A DNA stretch of 64,000 nt from Cucumis sativus (Eukaryota; Streptophyta; Magnoliopsida; Cucurbitales; Cucurbitaceae), in assembly GCF_000004075.3 (NCBI RefSeq), contig NC_026655.2, positions 558,001 through 622,000 on the forward strand, given 5' to 3'. The position numbers and the translations under genes are program-made. The notes below the pieces were generated by a model. It saw nothing but the letters and a program-made list of their open reading frames with translations, did not search any database and was not told the DNA's origin. Shown here piece by piece: positions 23,054 to 36,484 of this stretch. Within the stretch, counting starts at the first letter, position 1. The number at the start of each line of letters is the position of its first letter.

Positions 23054-24342
23054 GTTACTTATCTTTAATTATTATTTTTGAAAAATTAACTTGGGTTATT
23101 CGGATTGTCAACTCAACCAACCCAATTTCTAATTTAAACTTTTCTAAAAAAATTAAACCGAATAAACCATATTTGGTTGACTTAGTGGTAAATAGTGATA
23201 AAAAGGTTAATAATTTCTTAATAGCTTAGGATGGACTATATATATTAACTTCTCACCACATAAAAGATTAAATCTTAGATATCTCAATGGTAACCCCAAA
23301 GCAAAAACAAACTCTTCAAGTCGAAAAAGGTAACCTTGCCATATCCTCCGACTTTCATCGAAAAACATTGTCACCACCATCTTCTTCAAGTCGACAAAGG
23401 TATGTTACCTCTTTCTTTGCAATGTACATGTTATATATACATTATGCGACTCTTTTTGAACGTCGAAACGTCATCTTGAAATGTTGGTTGAATTCTTTTT
23501 ATTTTTAGTTCCACGGCCTGGCCTGGTCAGTACACGTGGATAATCTGAATACTAAATGCAGAATAGTGGAAGAACAAATTTGCATTGATAGGGTTGAAAA
23601 CGAATGTTTCATCGATACCAGACGATTTGCTGAACAACTTTTGAATGGATACAATTTGGAAGAACCACCTCAACTTCTTCCAAAGACCGGTCTTCAACTT
23701 TAATAACAAACTATTCAAGTGAAACGGGATTGACGAGCCAATAATATCATGATAATGTGGGACTTATTAGTGAATGGTATGTAAAACACAATTTGGTTTA
23801 AGAAATTTAAGAGTTTTATTCTTAGAGTCCAACCATGCAAATGGAACCGTGGTTGAAAGATAACACACTTATAGAAAATATGGTACGTACAAATTAAAAC
23901 ATATTTTTATTTTTATATATTATGGATCAAATATTTCATTATTTTTTTCTTTTATTCCAATTATCTTTTAAAGATTTTAATTCGGTAAATATATGAAATT
24001 ATATTATAATGGTCTTTTAATTATACTATTAATCAAATGTTTTTTAATAATGGAAATTGAAGCACCTGACCAAAATTCTTTAACTGGGGCTGAAGATGCA
24101 TTATTATTTGCAAGGGAGCTGGAGATGTCACTTGAACAACAATGAAACGACGTGACACCTTCGTATATGTACTTGAGTTTAATTTGCTATCCATAAACAT
24201 TTCAATTGTAGTTTTTTTTTTATCATCATTTTCATAGATTCATAATTTTGCAGATAAACTTGGAGCACATATTAGATCTTTCTCCATTTGTATTTTTTAG
24301 TTTAGTGAAAACACTTTAGAGATACGTATGTAAATGACGTTG

Positions 24343-24446
24343 TTGTACACAACATTTTTTTAATAAATAAAATTAATTTTTTAGTTAGATTATTGTACAC
24401 AACCTTTTTTTAATAAATAAAATTAATTTTTTAGTTAGTTAGATTA
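24343..24446. repeat. Direct duplication of a 50-bp AT-rich unit
   Basis: TTGTACACAAC followed by a T run and TAATAAATAAAATTAATTTT starts at 24343 and again at 24393. The second copy carries one extra TTAG near its end. Confidence 0.8.
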
Positions 24447-27293
24447 TGTTTTTATTTATTAACAAATAAAATTTTCTCTATATATATTTATTTATTTAGT
24501 AATATCGAAAAAAGAGTTAGTAAACTATATAGAATTAGTAAATCAAAGTAAACCATACAAATTTATCTCTCTATATATATATAGTTGAATACTCTTACTG
24601 TCTCTAGAGAAAAAAACACAGTGACGAATCTAGAATTATTGAAAAAAACTACACAAGCACACTTACCACTAAGCTATGTACCCATATTAAACATTAAATA
24701 ATTATGTTTATACATATTATATAAAGATTATAAAGTTGAGGGGGTTGGAGTCTCTCATACCTATACTAAATTTGTTTTCATATTTTATAATACATACATT
24801 AGGATAGTTTAAAGAAAAGAACGGTATGAATAATAACAAACACTATATATTAGAATTTGTATAGTGGGTGATGGTCATAAAGTCAAAATATTGAGTCAAC
24901 ATTCAAACATTTATTGAGTCAAAGTTCTTCTAAAGTTCTTCTACTTCAACTTCTCCCATTTATTGGTTCTTTCCATTTATTTTTCATACCTAAAATTTCA
25001 TTTAATCAAACAAATGAAAAAGTCTTATACACACTAAATTTGACAATGATTTGTCCATTCTCAATTTCAAAGCTTATATGCATTTCCTTCATTTCTTTGC
25101 TTTTTCTTTTTTTTTTTTTTGGTAATTTCTCCATTATATTCTCAAATTTAAAAGTACTGCATTTTCTTCCAACATTCAACTCTAATGTGCACGAAATTTG
25201 ACCGTTATTCTTCTGATGAGTTTGTTTTTAAAAAATAGAAAAATATTTATCTATAGAACAAAGCTACTTGATTTTTATTTGAAATGAAAATATTTTGTCA
25301 AATGTTCAGTTTTTTACAATCTTTCTAAAAAAATGTTTATTAATAAAGAAAAAAAAATATTTCTTTATTTCACTTAAATTTTCAAAACATAAATATTTTG
25401 GTGCTGACTATAAAATAAGTATACAAATTAATTGGTAATTAGAAGAGTAACATTTAATTTATGCAGCATACGATATTGAAAAGTTTTTTAATGTGAAATT
25501 TTCATGTATTGATATTTTTTTTTATTATTTTTAAAAATAAGAAAAAAATATATACTAAACAGTACAACTTAGAAAATAAATTAAAAGATGACATAACAAT
25601 CAAATATTTACATAAATATTATATTTAACCATTCAATTAGTAATTTGTTTTAAGAAAATATCAAATCTATCATTTAGTTACTATCATACATAGATATTAT
25701 TTATGACAGTTGCAACTACGTACCTTTCATTTCTTAGAAATAGAAAAGTAATTTTTAAAATGGCAAACTTTTTAATGTTATATTCCATCATTTTTTCTCT
25801 TTTACTTAAACATCATTCATACGACCTTCCAAAAACAAATATGCTTAGTAATTGGCCTATCTCTAACCTCTTTATTAGAAAAACAAATTTTCGATAAATT
25901 AAGAAAAATAATTTCTTTATTTTGTTTCTATCTTTTTCTTTGAAAGAGAAAAAAAAAAGTTGACAATGTGACTAAAATAGAGTTTGTTAGCCAAACCCCA
26001 TCAATTTCTTATACATATAATATATATAAAGAGAAGAATAAATATAATTATTAAACTAAATATATATTTTTTTCCAATAAAAACAAATTATTGTTGCATA
26101 AACATGGCTGAAATAAATAAAAACCAATAATTGGAATATTTCTTACGATCTCTTTCACATATAATATATAGAATTATCAAAAAGTCATATAGTAAAAGTT
26201 ACAATCAGAGAATAAAATCAAGATTATTACAATGGAATATAATTAAATAAGATTTAAGTAATTAAGTATAATTAATAAAGTAATGTGTTGTCACACCAAA
26301 ATAAATATAATGTACCAAAGTATATTAGGATTGTCATATGAGGTAAATTTACACTTATATAATACCTTTAGAAATTGAATGAAAGTAGAAAACTATCAGA
26401 GATTTACTTTTATATTTATACTCAGTTAATCTCTATAACTCGATAATTATATTTAAAAAATTACCAAAAAAATTAATTAAAAGGTGTTTTCTTAATTAAT
26501 ACAACAATAGACAGAGCTAGTAGGGGAATCAAACTTCATGGTCTCTGGAAGGGAGGTCGTGTCAGTTATTACTAAAATAAGCTCGATTTGACAACAAATT
26601 ATGTTAAAAAAGAGAGAGACCGAATGTTACGTTGATATTGTAAAAAAGAAAAAAAGAAAGGTATGACGTCTCCTTAGTAAAGAAGAAAAACGAGACTAAA
26701 ACATTGATATTTTAGTGGGAATCAACAATCATAAAGAAATTTCTAAAATTAGGGTTAGCCCCACACATTTTATTCACATTCTCAATTTTGACTAAAAAAA
26801 ATCAACCTGAAGAATAAAGTAAATCGCACATCTACGTATGACGTTTTCCAGTAGAGTGATGTCATCGGTATTTATTGTCACTTCAATCTCATCTAAAGTT
26901 TATGGTAGGACATATATGACTTATTTGGGATCGATTATGTCACATATTACTTAATAGTTTTACACGTAGAAAAGACACTTTAATACATAATTAAAATAAT
27001 AATAAAGTAGAATTTTCCCCCTTATTTATCATATTTATTCTTCTTCTAGATGTTGTGACCCTTCAATTAGAAAATACTACTACTTATCTAAACATTGTTA
27101 ATTACCCTTCTTCCAAGTTAGTCAATACCCATATAAATGTTGTTTTTCCCCAACATTGTAACTATGTTTATACATCAAACTAAATATTATCATTTTTAAT
27201 TAATAAACATACTTTCACTAACACAACATAACAACATATGTAACATGTACACACGTCAGTAAAAGTTATTCTATAGCAATGCACGATAAATAT

Positions 27294-27826
27294 CACTACG
27301 AGAAATCGAAACTTTGTCGACGCAGGACAAATCATCTGAAAAACAAACGTCGGTAGAAGCTGGTGTTTCCCAACGCACGTCGACATAGGTTATTTTTCTT
27401 GATGCATACACATGAACGTCGGAACTACTCGTAATAATGTGTCGAAGAAAAAGTTTTTCCTCGACGCATGTAGACGCCGTCGAGGCAAAGTTTCATGACG
27501 CACCATATCCCAACGTGAAGAGAACATCAGTAGATTCCTAGGGGTAAGCCAACGCATAATAGACGTCGGTGGAAGTACCGAAATGCCGACGCAGTTTTGT
27601 GATGTGTCGAGGATGGATCTCCCGACACAATTGTACCGACGTCCGTCTCGACGTTGAGTAATATGTCGGGAGAACTTGTCCCAATGTTTTTCTTAATATT
27701 CCCTGATGTTGTAACACGTCGGAAATACACCAATCTCTTACGGTGTATGTCATTGAAACTATCACGTTTTACCTTTAGCAACACGTTTGTATGCACCACC
27801 ACATTAAAAGTGGTTTTCTTGTAGTG
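27294..27826. mobile_element. Non-autonomous CACTA (En/Spm-like) DNA transposon remnant
   Basis: The left end reads CACTACGAGAAA and the right end TTTTCTTGTAGTG, whose reverse complement is CACTACAAGAAAA, the plant CACTA consensus. The 533-bp interior is much richer in CG than its surroundings. It is packed with CGACG/CGTCG words in both orientations, like the subterminal repeats where the transposase binds. No transposase frame is present. The 3-bp flanks (TAT and AGA) do not match, so the insertion is old or one edge has drifted. Confidence 0.75.
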
Positions 27827-30545
27827 AGAGAGAGAACCATGGAGTTAGGTTTCTACCAGGGCAGTGTTTCTTTCAGGATATGGTCCTAACTCCTAAGGAT
27901 ATACTCTCGGCCAAAGAGATCAGTTTGAAGGGTAGCATTGGAATTTGCGCGTCCGATTTGACGTTTTATTGTGGGCCTAATAGCAACCGTCCTAAAACCA
28001 ACCTTCACACCAACTTCTCTCCCTTATTCTCTTCTTCTTCCTATTTTCTAATTTTGAATAATAATTAAGTAGAAAATAATATTATCTTTTCTCTATTTCC
28101 TTTTTAATTTCTTGCTGCCGACTACGTACCAACCTAATATCACTCACACCACCAATTTTAATTCCATAACTTTAATTTTTCCCATCAAAATCAAGCCAAG
28201 GAATACACATGTAATCCACAAGGCAATGTTATAGCTAATAGCAACGAATGATTTTTACAATATAATCCATTTGGTGGAAAATGGAAAGGGACATAATGGT
28301 AAAACTACAAACACCGCGGTATTTGATGTGATGGATGCATGTATTTCACATCAACATATGCACTTCCCCAATTAACTATCTCGCCACATCACTCGATCAA
28401 CTACTTCCACCTGTCCCCTTCTTTAACTCCCTTCCCCTCCACGTGTCGTAGTCTTTGTCCACGTCGAATCAGATTTCGACTCGACTACTTCTGGCGGTTG
28501 CTCTCTTTGCTAACTGCTAAGGATTTTCCCAAATTTTATAAACTGTAGATAATGTTTTCTTTTTTAAATAGTGAAATCCACGCGGACTATCAAACTCAAC
28601 CTAATTGTGTATTTAATAATTGATGTATTTTTTATACGTCTCCTTATGATTTTCTTTGTCATTATTCTAAAACTATTATATGGCAATTTCTTTGCGTTAA
28701 GGTTTATTATTAATGTCATACATAATTCGGGTATAACCTATGATTTAATTTAATTAATTATAAGGTTTATTTTAAGATTAAAAGGAAAAAAAGGAGAAGG
28801 GCCGAACACGTACGCGGGAGTTTGGTCGTTGCTTGTGGCTTTGCTTAAACGCATTTTGCTCTTTTCCCTTTTTTTCTTCTAATTATACATTACGGACCAT
28901 TTATTTGGATTTTTTTAATTATATACAAATCAACTAAATTATTTATAAATGCATCCTATTTTTATAATTTTTGAGTGATAGATACTATTATATTTTCAAT
29001 AATTTTTCCCATGTTTATAATGCATAATTTTAGTGATGATATACAATAGCAAAAAAAATTACATTGCAATATAGTCTATTAATAATAAAATTTTATCTTA
29101 ATAATTATGAAATAATTTTTTTTATATATTTACAAATTTTATAAACATTTTAAAAAATAGTAAGATATGGAAACTATTTACAAAAATGGAGTAAAATTCA
29201 TCCTATTCTTTTTAGCTTTTTTTTTTTGTTATGTTTGGTTAACGGTTTCTATATTTTTTCTATATATATATATATAGCAATTTTCCTTTTTAAAAATATA
29301 TCATTATTATAATACATACATATTTGCTCATAGTTTGAATTTAATTACTATTTTTGTAACTAATATATATTATTTTTGTAATTATCTTTTAACAATAATC
29401 TCCAATTTTGATAGTTGTTGTGGTAAAAGAAAATAATAGTAGATGAAGCTAAAATGGGTTTAATTTAACTAGCATACCAGGCAGAATACTTGATTCTATA
29501 AACTATTTTTCATAAAATTCATGTGCCAATTAATTAACATAAATATAACTAAAACTTGAATAATCTTCTCTAAAAAGTAGGTAAATTTTATATAATATAC
29601 ATATTACTCATTAAAAACATGATATGTTAATACAAATACTTATATACATCGGTCTTGATTAGTGGCTTTGAAAATATGGGGTAATGTTTTCTTATATAAG
29701 AATGTTAAAGGAATATATATATATAGAAAGAATTTGTGGCTGAAAAAAAAAATACTAACCTTTGAATATAAGAGGAAAACCAAAATCAAACTCTTGCTTT
29801 ATCTTATTATTCCAACATACTTTAGAATAATTTTAAAATAGTTCAAATACATTTTCTCATGTGAAATCGATATTTGATAATTATTTTTTACATTTATAGA
29901 TGCTAATTTAACCGACATTCCATTTAAAATTTGATTCCTTTTCTTCATATTCATTTTTCAAGATTAAAATAAAGTATATAACTGAAAATTAATTATTAGT
30001 TATTGAGAGATGGAATATGAAAATTAAAGTAACGTTAGTAAACGTAAACGATGTAAAATGAATTTAGTATTATAAATCGAGTCTAATTATGAAGGTAAGT
30101 AGAATCAGAATCTTTATATAATTCGAGATTGATTCTCACACGTTCCCATGATTTCTATAATTTAATTCCTCAAATACTCCGATTCTCATAGTTTTATTAA
30201 TTACTTAATTTCAACTATAAATACAATAATATATAGAGAGGAGAAACAAGAGAGAGAAATTGGGAGAGAGTCAAAATCACTCTTTGACAACGCAGCACCG
30301 CTACATGGTTGCCACGTGTTTGAATTAACTGCTTTTTATTTTTTAATTAAATTTAATTTGTTTCCTAATTAATTAATTAAACATATCAACTCAACAAAAG
30401 AGGCTTTAATTACATTACTCATCTCTACTTTTAAACAAACTTAGTTACACTAATTTTGATTTTATTCTCTTCTGTCCCCCTACTTTCCATATTTTCCAAT
30501 TTTGAATAAATTCCCCCATTTAATTAAATTCACCCCTTTACTTTC

Positions 30546-30548
<3 letters not shown>

Positions 30549-30576
<28 letters not shown>
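30549..30576. repeat. TA microsatellite
   Basis: A run of alternating T and A about 26 bp long, interrupted once by AA. Confidence 0.8.
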
Positions 30577-31611
30577 CAAAGCTTTGAATTTGAGAAAAAA
30601 ATTAACAATCAAATAAATCGATTGTTTGTTTTTAATATGCTACAGTTGGTATAAGGTTAATTATTGGTTACGATATAGAGACTGAGTCGTATCATGAGTT
30701 TTTGCATTTCTCTATCATGTTAGTTGTTAAACTATTGGCATTTCAAAAACTAACACAAACACAATTCAAATGTTCTCGTCTAAGTCTTATTTTGAAGTTG
30801 AATTATTTAATGTTTTAGGAAAATAAATGGTTTGATTTGTTTTTTTTTTCCTCACGTCATAAAGTTCTTTTATTTTTAAATTAAAAACCATTATTATTTG
30901 TTTATGCATCAACAATTGTGAAAAAAAAAACCCATTCCTATTATGATGTTCCTTAATCAATAATCATCCACCAACAACTCCACAAATTTGATCATAATTT
31001 CTTTCTTTTTGGCAAAATATTAAACACTAAATTTAATTAAATCAACGAATAAAAGTTGCAATTATTTCCCTAAAAAAAAAAAAGAGAGAAAGAGGAAAAA
31101 TAAAATCAATTATTTAAAGTATTTGTATTCCCAATTAGTAGGCCCCTCACCATGTTGCCATGTTCCCATTTTGAAATCAAGTCGTAAAATTACATAATTC
31201 CTTTCATATTGGGTTTACTTTTCCCATGAAGCCCGAGGGTAAAATCGACATTTCGCTCTAAAGCATCTAATTATATTGTAAATACTTTGTCACGACTTTG
31301 CGATTATAAACCAAATCTCAACTAAATAATATTATTAGCATAATTAAATCTTTCCGCTGCTCAATTCTGAACGAAATTAAGAAGAAAAAAGAGAGAAAGA
31401 ACCTTCACCCTACTTTCAAGCCTTAAAGAGAGGGTTTACTTACCTATGTGGACCAATGGATATCCGCAACGTGGAAGCCGAATTTTCCTTCTTCTTGGAA
31501 GAATATTCGTATATGAATGGTTCGGCCCTTGAAATATTCCAATTTCATCAATCCGACGTCGTATGGGAGTCTTAGTAGTTTCGTTTGAGCGTGTCGGTCC
31601 CACTGATTTTC

Positions 31612-31620
31612 CCTTTAAAT
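31612..31620 (+). promoter_or_regulatory. Candidate TATA-like element of the PB1 gene
   Basis: CCTTTAAATACC lies about 175 bp upstream of the ATG, in a pyrimidine-rich leader context. It is a weak match to TATA and is assigned by position only. Confidence 0.3.
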
Positions 31621-31791
31621 ACCCGACAAAATCACTGCCTTAGGTTTGCAAAAGAAACGATCTCCTCTCTTACAATCTCTTCTTCCTCTTCCTCTTCTTC
31701 CTCTTTGCTCTCTTCTGGAGACTTCTTTTCGTGTACGATTCGATTTGCACCAACGGAATTCGGTTTTACTTGAACTCACTCACACTCAGAT

Positions 31792-32504
31792 ATGAGGTCT
31801 GGTGCGCGTAACGGAACTTCTGGAACCTTGAAGTTTCTTTGTAGTTATGGCGGCAAGATTCTTCCTCGTCAAACCGATGGTAAACTCCGTTACGTTGGTG
31901 GTCTTACCAGAGTTTTAGCTGTCGAGCGCTCTGTTTCATTTTCTGGTATGTTTTTTGTTGTTTTTATTGACGGAATTTGTACGTTCTGTGGTTTTTTTTT
32001 CTCTTCTAGGTGTTTATGTTTGTGTTTTCGTTTCGTTTTTTTTTTGTAGAATTAATGGTGAAGCTTGGAGAATTCTGTGGTTCTTCCGTTACATTGAAGT
32101 GTCAATTGCCAGGAGGAGATTTGGAAACCTTGATTTCTGTTAGATCCGATGAAGATTTGGCTAATATCGTGGAGGAATACGATCGTGCTTCTTCCTCGTT
32201 GTCTCATCCTCTTAAAATCAGAGCCATTCTTTCGCCTCCGAAATCTCTCAAGCAAATTTCTCCTCCGTCAAGTGTGGACTCTACTCTTCCTAATTCTCCT
32301 TGCTACGGCGCAGATTCACTTCCGAGCTCACCGCAGTACGGAAACAGCGAGCGGATCTCTTCTCCTTCGTACAGATTCATCCGTCGGATTCCTTCCCCTC
32401 CTAGTAAATACTTCGTTGGACCAAGGAATTGCCACGGAAGAACTTGTTGCCATGGGAGCCCTAGGTTTTTGTACTCCGGCCCCAACTGCACTCACTGGAA
32501 CTGA
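31792..32504 (+). CDS. PB1-domain protein, short form
   Basis: Two exons, 31792-31945 and 32050-32504, joined in frame to give 202 aa. Residues about 10-95 are a PB1 domain: LKFLCSYGGKILPRQTDGKL, RYVGG, then ELMVKLGEFCG, LKCQLPGGDLETLISVRSDE and EDLANIVEEYD. PB1 domains mediate head-to-tail protein pairing. Here the basic patch (LKF...GGKI, with the Lys-Leu-Arg of GKLRYVGG) is clear, and the acidic stretch SDEDLANIVEEYD is also present. The C-terminal half is Ser/Pro-rich with repeated SSP and SPP units, then a Cys/His-rich end (CHGRTCCHGSPR). No kinase or other catalytic domain follows, unlike the large PB1-Raf kinases. Function is not assigned. Confidence 0.9.
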
Positions 32505-32798
32505 GATTTAAAAAGTCCCTAAACTCAAGGCGAGGACTCATCCGCATATAAAAAAGTAAAAACCCTAGGTTATTAGATGATGACGACGAAAAAAAAAAAA
32601 AACAGAACAAAATAGATTCAGTTTTGGCTTGTGATTAATTGATTGATTGTTTGAATATAGCTTCCAAAAACTTTCGAATTAATTCATTTACATGTGTTCT
32701 TCAAAAGAAATTGATTAATCCATCCGGCTGGCAGTTTTGCAAGAGGTGAACATTCTCATTCTCATTCTCTGAATCTTAGAATTATTCTTAAAATCTCT

Positions 32799-33203
32799 AT
32801 GGCGGTTCCGCCGCACACGGTGGCCGTTACTCCCCGGCAACGTGTCCTTCATTCATTCAGTAGTGTTGTAATTACCACTTTCTTGTTTAAATCTTTCTCT
32901 ATGTATGCCTTGATTTGCGTTGCGTTGCGTTGCGATTACCCTCTGGCGTTAGAGGACGAATCATCTGCACCGCCGCAGCCTCCCCCATTCTCGTCCGACA
33001 CGTATTCAAAACTTCATCGCGCCTCGTTTCATACGTGTGCCTCCCATGTAACACGTGTGAGTTCTCCATTTCTCTTTTTCTTTTCTACTTTATTTTTAAT
33101 TTCTCTAACGGCCGATTTGAATTTGCAGTGTTTCTCGTGGAGGGCTGAGTATGGGATTATTCCGATTCCGGGAGCGGTTGGAGTGTATAATATAAACAAA
33201 TAA
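32799..33203 (+). CDS. Possible small two-exon gene, 110 aa, unknown
   Basis: I do not recognise this protein. The ATG at 32799 opens a frame that stays open to TAA at 33201-33203. Inside it a very intron-like interval runs from a GTGAGTTC donor at 33057 to a pyrimidine-rich tract and TTTGCAG ending at 33128. Removing these 72 nt keeps the frame and gives 110 aa; retaining them gives 134 aa. The first exon has a hydrophobic stretch (VVITTFLFKSFSMYALICVAL) and a Pro-rich segment (PPQPPPF). The second encodes WRAEYGIIPIPGAVGVYNINK. Base composition is clearly richer in G and C than the flanks, which supports transcription. It could instead be a non-coding transcript. Confidence 0.4.
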   Translation: MAVPPHTVAVTPRQRVLHSFSSVVITTFLFKSFSMYALICVALRCDYPLALEDESSAPPQPPPFSSDTYSKLHRASFHTCASHVTRVSSPFLFFFSTLFLISLTADLNLQCFSWRAEYGIIPIPGAVGVYNINK

Positions 33204-35392
33204 ATGATCGGAAATTACGACGGAGGGTAAAACGGGGTAATGAATTTTGGGGGAGAAATTGGAAGGGGCGATGTGGGCTGTGGTTGGGGAATTGCCTTTG
33301 GATGAAATTACGGGAGTGCCCTTTTTGGGTTTTGGAGATCAATCATGACGTTAGAACGTATTAATATATAATGAAGTATTTGAGTATTAAGTAATTAATT
33401 ATGTTATGCCGAATGAAACTTGGACGCATACTAAAGGGGTCAGAAGGAAATTAGGTCGGCATTGGCTTTAGGTAAGCGTGGAAAGGTGGATTAAGAATGA
33501 TTCGTACTTTGTCCTAAGAGGCTTTTTGAATAATCAAATGATCATTAAATTAATTAATTACTAAGTTTATTGGTAATGTTGGGATGAAGGAAGTCTCTAG
33601 AAAGGAAGATTATGAGTTTCTAAAATGAATTATTTGTTATTAGTGCATGATTAATGACTAATGACTAATTTGAATGTTGAGTAATGAAATGGAATGTGAA
33701 AAAAAGGGATCTAAGTGAAAACTTTAGTTAATTATATAGTTGAACCGTCATATTTATGTACGGTTGTATTTTGATAATGCGTTTGTGAGAGTTTTAAAGA
33801 TATTTAGTTGCTTTTTAATAGTAAGTTTGGTGTGAAGATTCAAATTACGAAACTTTTGTTCTTTTTGTTTTTTGCACATATGTTGTCGTTTTTATTATTG
33901 TTTTGTATATCTTTGTAGAAAAACGGTAATACTTAGTGTAATATAGCATATAAGTATTACAAAGGTATTAAACATAAAATAATAACAATTTTATTAGATG
34001 ATTTAAGAATTTTGCGTGGTTTCTACGTCAATTTAATTGCAATTAATTGCAATTATGTTGATGGATGTTAAGTTGATCTAAAAAGAGAAACAAATCAAAG
34101 ATTTTTTCTTCTATTGGAAATCAAAGTTGTTTGAAAATATATTTAAATTCTATTTATGTTGATGATTTAGTAATTTTATTAAATTTTAGTTCTCTAAATT
34201 AGTTTTTAATGTGAAATTAGTTTTATTTTAGTTTCAAAAGTTCTTAAAAATTATTTTAGTTACTCGATTTTAGAGAAAACGATATTAAAAGTGCATTTGT
34301 TCTATAATGAAAATATATTTTTGGTTTGGCGTTGTTCTAGTTAGAAACATCTTAAATTTGAGTATGTTATTTCTAGTTAAATTTTTCCTTGTTTAACTAA
34401 CTTACGTCTCGAATTAATTATTTTAATTTGTGTAATTTTAATAATTTATCAAAAGTTTGAACTATTTTTCGTATGTGGTCTTTTTTTATATATTCTAGAT
34501 CGTTCATTGTTATGATGTTTTTAGTTTTATTGTTTAGATTACATTTCTTTATTTATAGAAAGATTACTATTAAATTATACTGATAAGAACTCAAACTAAA
34601 TATCAAAAAAGATAATATCATATTAATGCATGCAAAAATGTACTCAAAAGAAAGACAGACATAATTGGAAAGAAAAGTGAAACTATTCTTCTAGAATTAA
34701 AACAAATAAAATAGTGAAAGATACGTATGACCATCTAGATACATCTACATTAATTAATGGTAACATTTTAGAATATTTGGAGTGAAGAAGAGTAATGCAA
34801 TTAAGGCTAAAATAGAGAGAACCAACTTGCAATAATAATATATATGTGAATAAATGATATCATATATAAAAGCCAAATTGAAGAGTAAAGAGAGTGGAGA
34901 TGGGATTCCTCCATATTTGACTTCAACATTAGTTGTATCAATAGAGACATTAGATTCCTTTTTCCAAACTCTTTCCCTCTTCCTTGTAAATTATTCAATT
35001 TTTCCTCTATCACATTACTATAAACCTTAATTAAGGTTCGACGAATCCTAAATCGAATAAGTTTGTTTGTATTATTAGTTTTCTTTCTTATGTTTTAAGA
35101 AAGAATCGTGAAGCCCAAATAGCAACGGTTGTTATTGATAACAACTACAAGAAGGAATCGTTGTTCTTTTCTCATGGGTAGAATGACGAAGGGGAAGTGA
35201 GAGGTCAATTACTGACCATTTTACTCTTTTGTCCTTGTTATGAAATTAACAAACAAAGAAAATGTGAAACATAAATAAGTGTGAAACCCATCACGAAAGT
35301 TTTTATATATAGCGCATTTTTCTAAACTACATGGTTAAAATTGTAAATAACACAAAGATAAATACAATTTGATTTTGAGGGCGTTGCCTTGG

Positions 35393-35524
35393 TGTCACAC
35401 CCTGCTCCGCAAAGCGTACTGAGTCTTGTGTTGCGACGTTTTGATTAGAGACGTTAGGGCTGCTCAAGTAACGTTTGCGAACGCGAGAGTCAGGATATGT
35501 TGTTGGGCGAGTGAGGGTGTGACA
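35393..35524. mobile_element. Solo LTR-like element (short, TRIM-sized)
   Basis: A 132-bp segment starts TGTCACACCCT and ends AGGGTGTGACA, that is TG...CA with an 11-bp terminal inverted repeat. It is flanked by an exact 5-bp direct repeat CTTGG at 35388-35392 and 35525-35529. This is the hallmark of an LTR retrotransposon insertion reduced to one LTR; the small size fits a TRIM-like element or a short-LTR family. Its base composition is less AT-rich than the flanks. The intact target duplication suggests a fairly recent event. Confidence 0.65.
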
Positions 35525-36484
35525 CTTGGACCCCTACGAAGGACGCATTGGTTCTAGACTTTGATTTAAATCTTGAACATAGAACAAAAAAGAGAGAACG
35601 AGTCAATTACGATTTTACCCTTTTCCTTTTGGAGTTGAAACATTATAGAGGGGAGAGAGAGAAATGAAGTAGAGATTCCATGGAAGAGTGTTGGTGGTGT
35701 TTGGTGTTTGTTGGGAGAATCATTTGATATGTGGAGGGGAGGCAAGAGCATGTGAATACAAAAGCACTATTCTAAAGTTTGGAAGTGTTTTTTCAGTTAC
35801 AAATGATCAAACAAACAATATTTATCAAAATCAATAACTATATATATATATATTCATTGCATTTATATGCATTTTGCCTTTGCCCTTTCTTGTCCACTAG
35901 TTCTTTACCACTTGAAATCCACACATAGAGCCCTAAAAGCACTTTCACATTTTTCAACCCTCATTTCTTCTCTTTTTCCAACATGCTCTCTCCTTCATGC
36001 ACTTTTTATTGGGCACTTTTAGTTCATCTTTCATTTGTATTTATTGTCATGGAAAAGTTGAATTGAAACCCCTCTTTTTTTTATAATATTTTCTTACAAT
36101 GTTCTCGACTTATAAGAGCTTTTCTTTACTGTCAAATAATTTGTTGGTGTTTGGCTTGAAGACCGTTCTCTATACATTGATATTGATGTAATAATGTATA
36201 CGTTTGTTTGATAACTTAATCATTAATTTTATATTAATAAAACAACTATATATAATGGTGACATTTGTTAGTATTAGACGAGTAACAACATTCATAACCA
36301 ATTAAAAATTGTTCAAACTTTTGATACCCTATATACACTAGATTGCTTTTTAATTAATTACCTTTTACACACTTTAATCAAATCACATTGCACATAGCTA
36401 TTGAGATTTCAATTTATTGTTAGAAAATTTTGATTGGAGTATTAGATAATAAATTTAGATTTTATGTGAAAGTAAACTAAAGAA

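Larger units (their letters stand above)
22700..31791. other. Long intergenic region, 9.1 kb
   Basis: Very AT-rich, with many short homopolymer and TA runs. No frame of credible gene type was found on either strand. It holds a MITE-like copy (22.9 kb), a duplicated 50-bp unit (24.3 kb), a CACTA-ended element (27.3-27.8 kb) and a TA microsatellite (30.55 kb). A patch near 27.84-28.5 kb is less AT-rich and holds an orphan CCACGTGTC motif; I cannot assign it. The last few hundred bases hold the promoter of the PB1 gene. Confidence 0.6.

Noticed and set aside
23280-24150. Short open stretches (for example near 24,055-24,145, ending LLFARELEMSLEQQ) as a decayed gene
   Set aside because: The pieces are too short and share no recognised family; I could not support a gene or name a parent.
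27880-28068. 62-aa frame in a less AT-rich patch
   Set aside because: No family resemblance, no splice logic and a low-complexity end; left as unassigned intergenic DNA.
31585-31773. 62-aa frame just before the PB1 gene as an upstream ORF
   Set aside because: The likely TATA-type element lies inside it, so its start is probably not transcribed. Its Ser run comes from a CT-rich leader.
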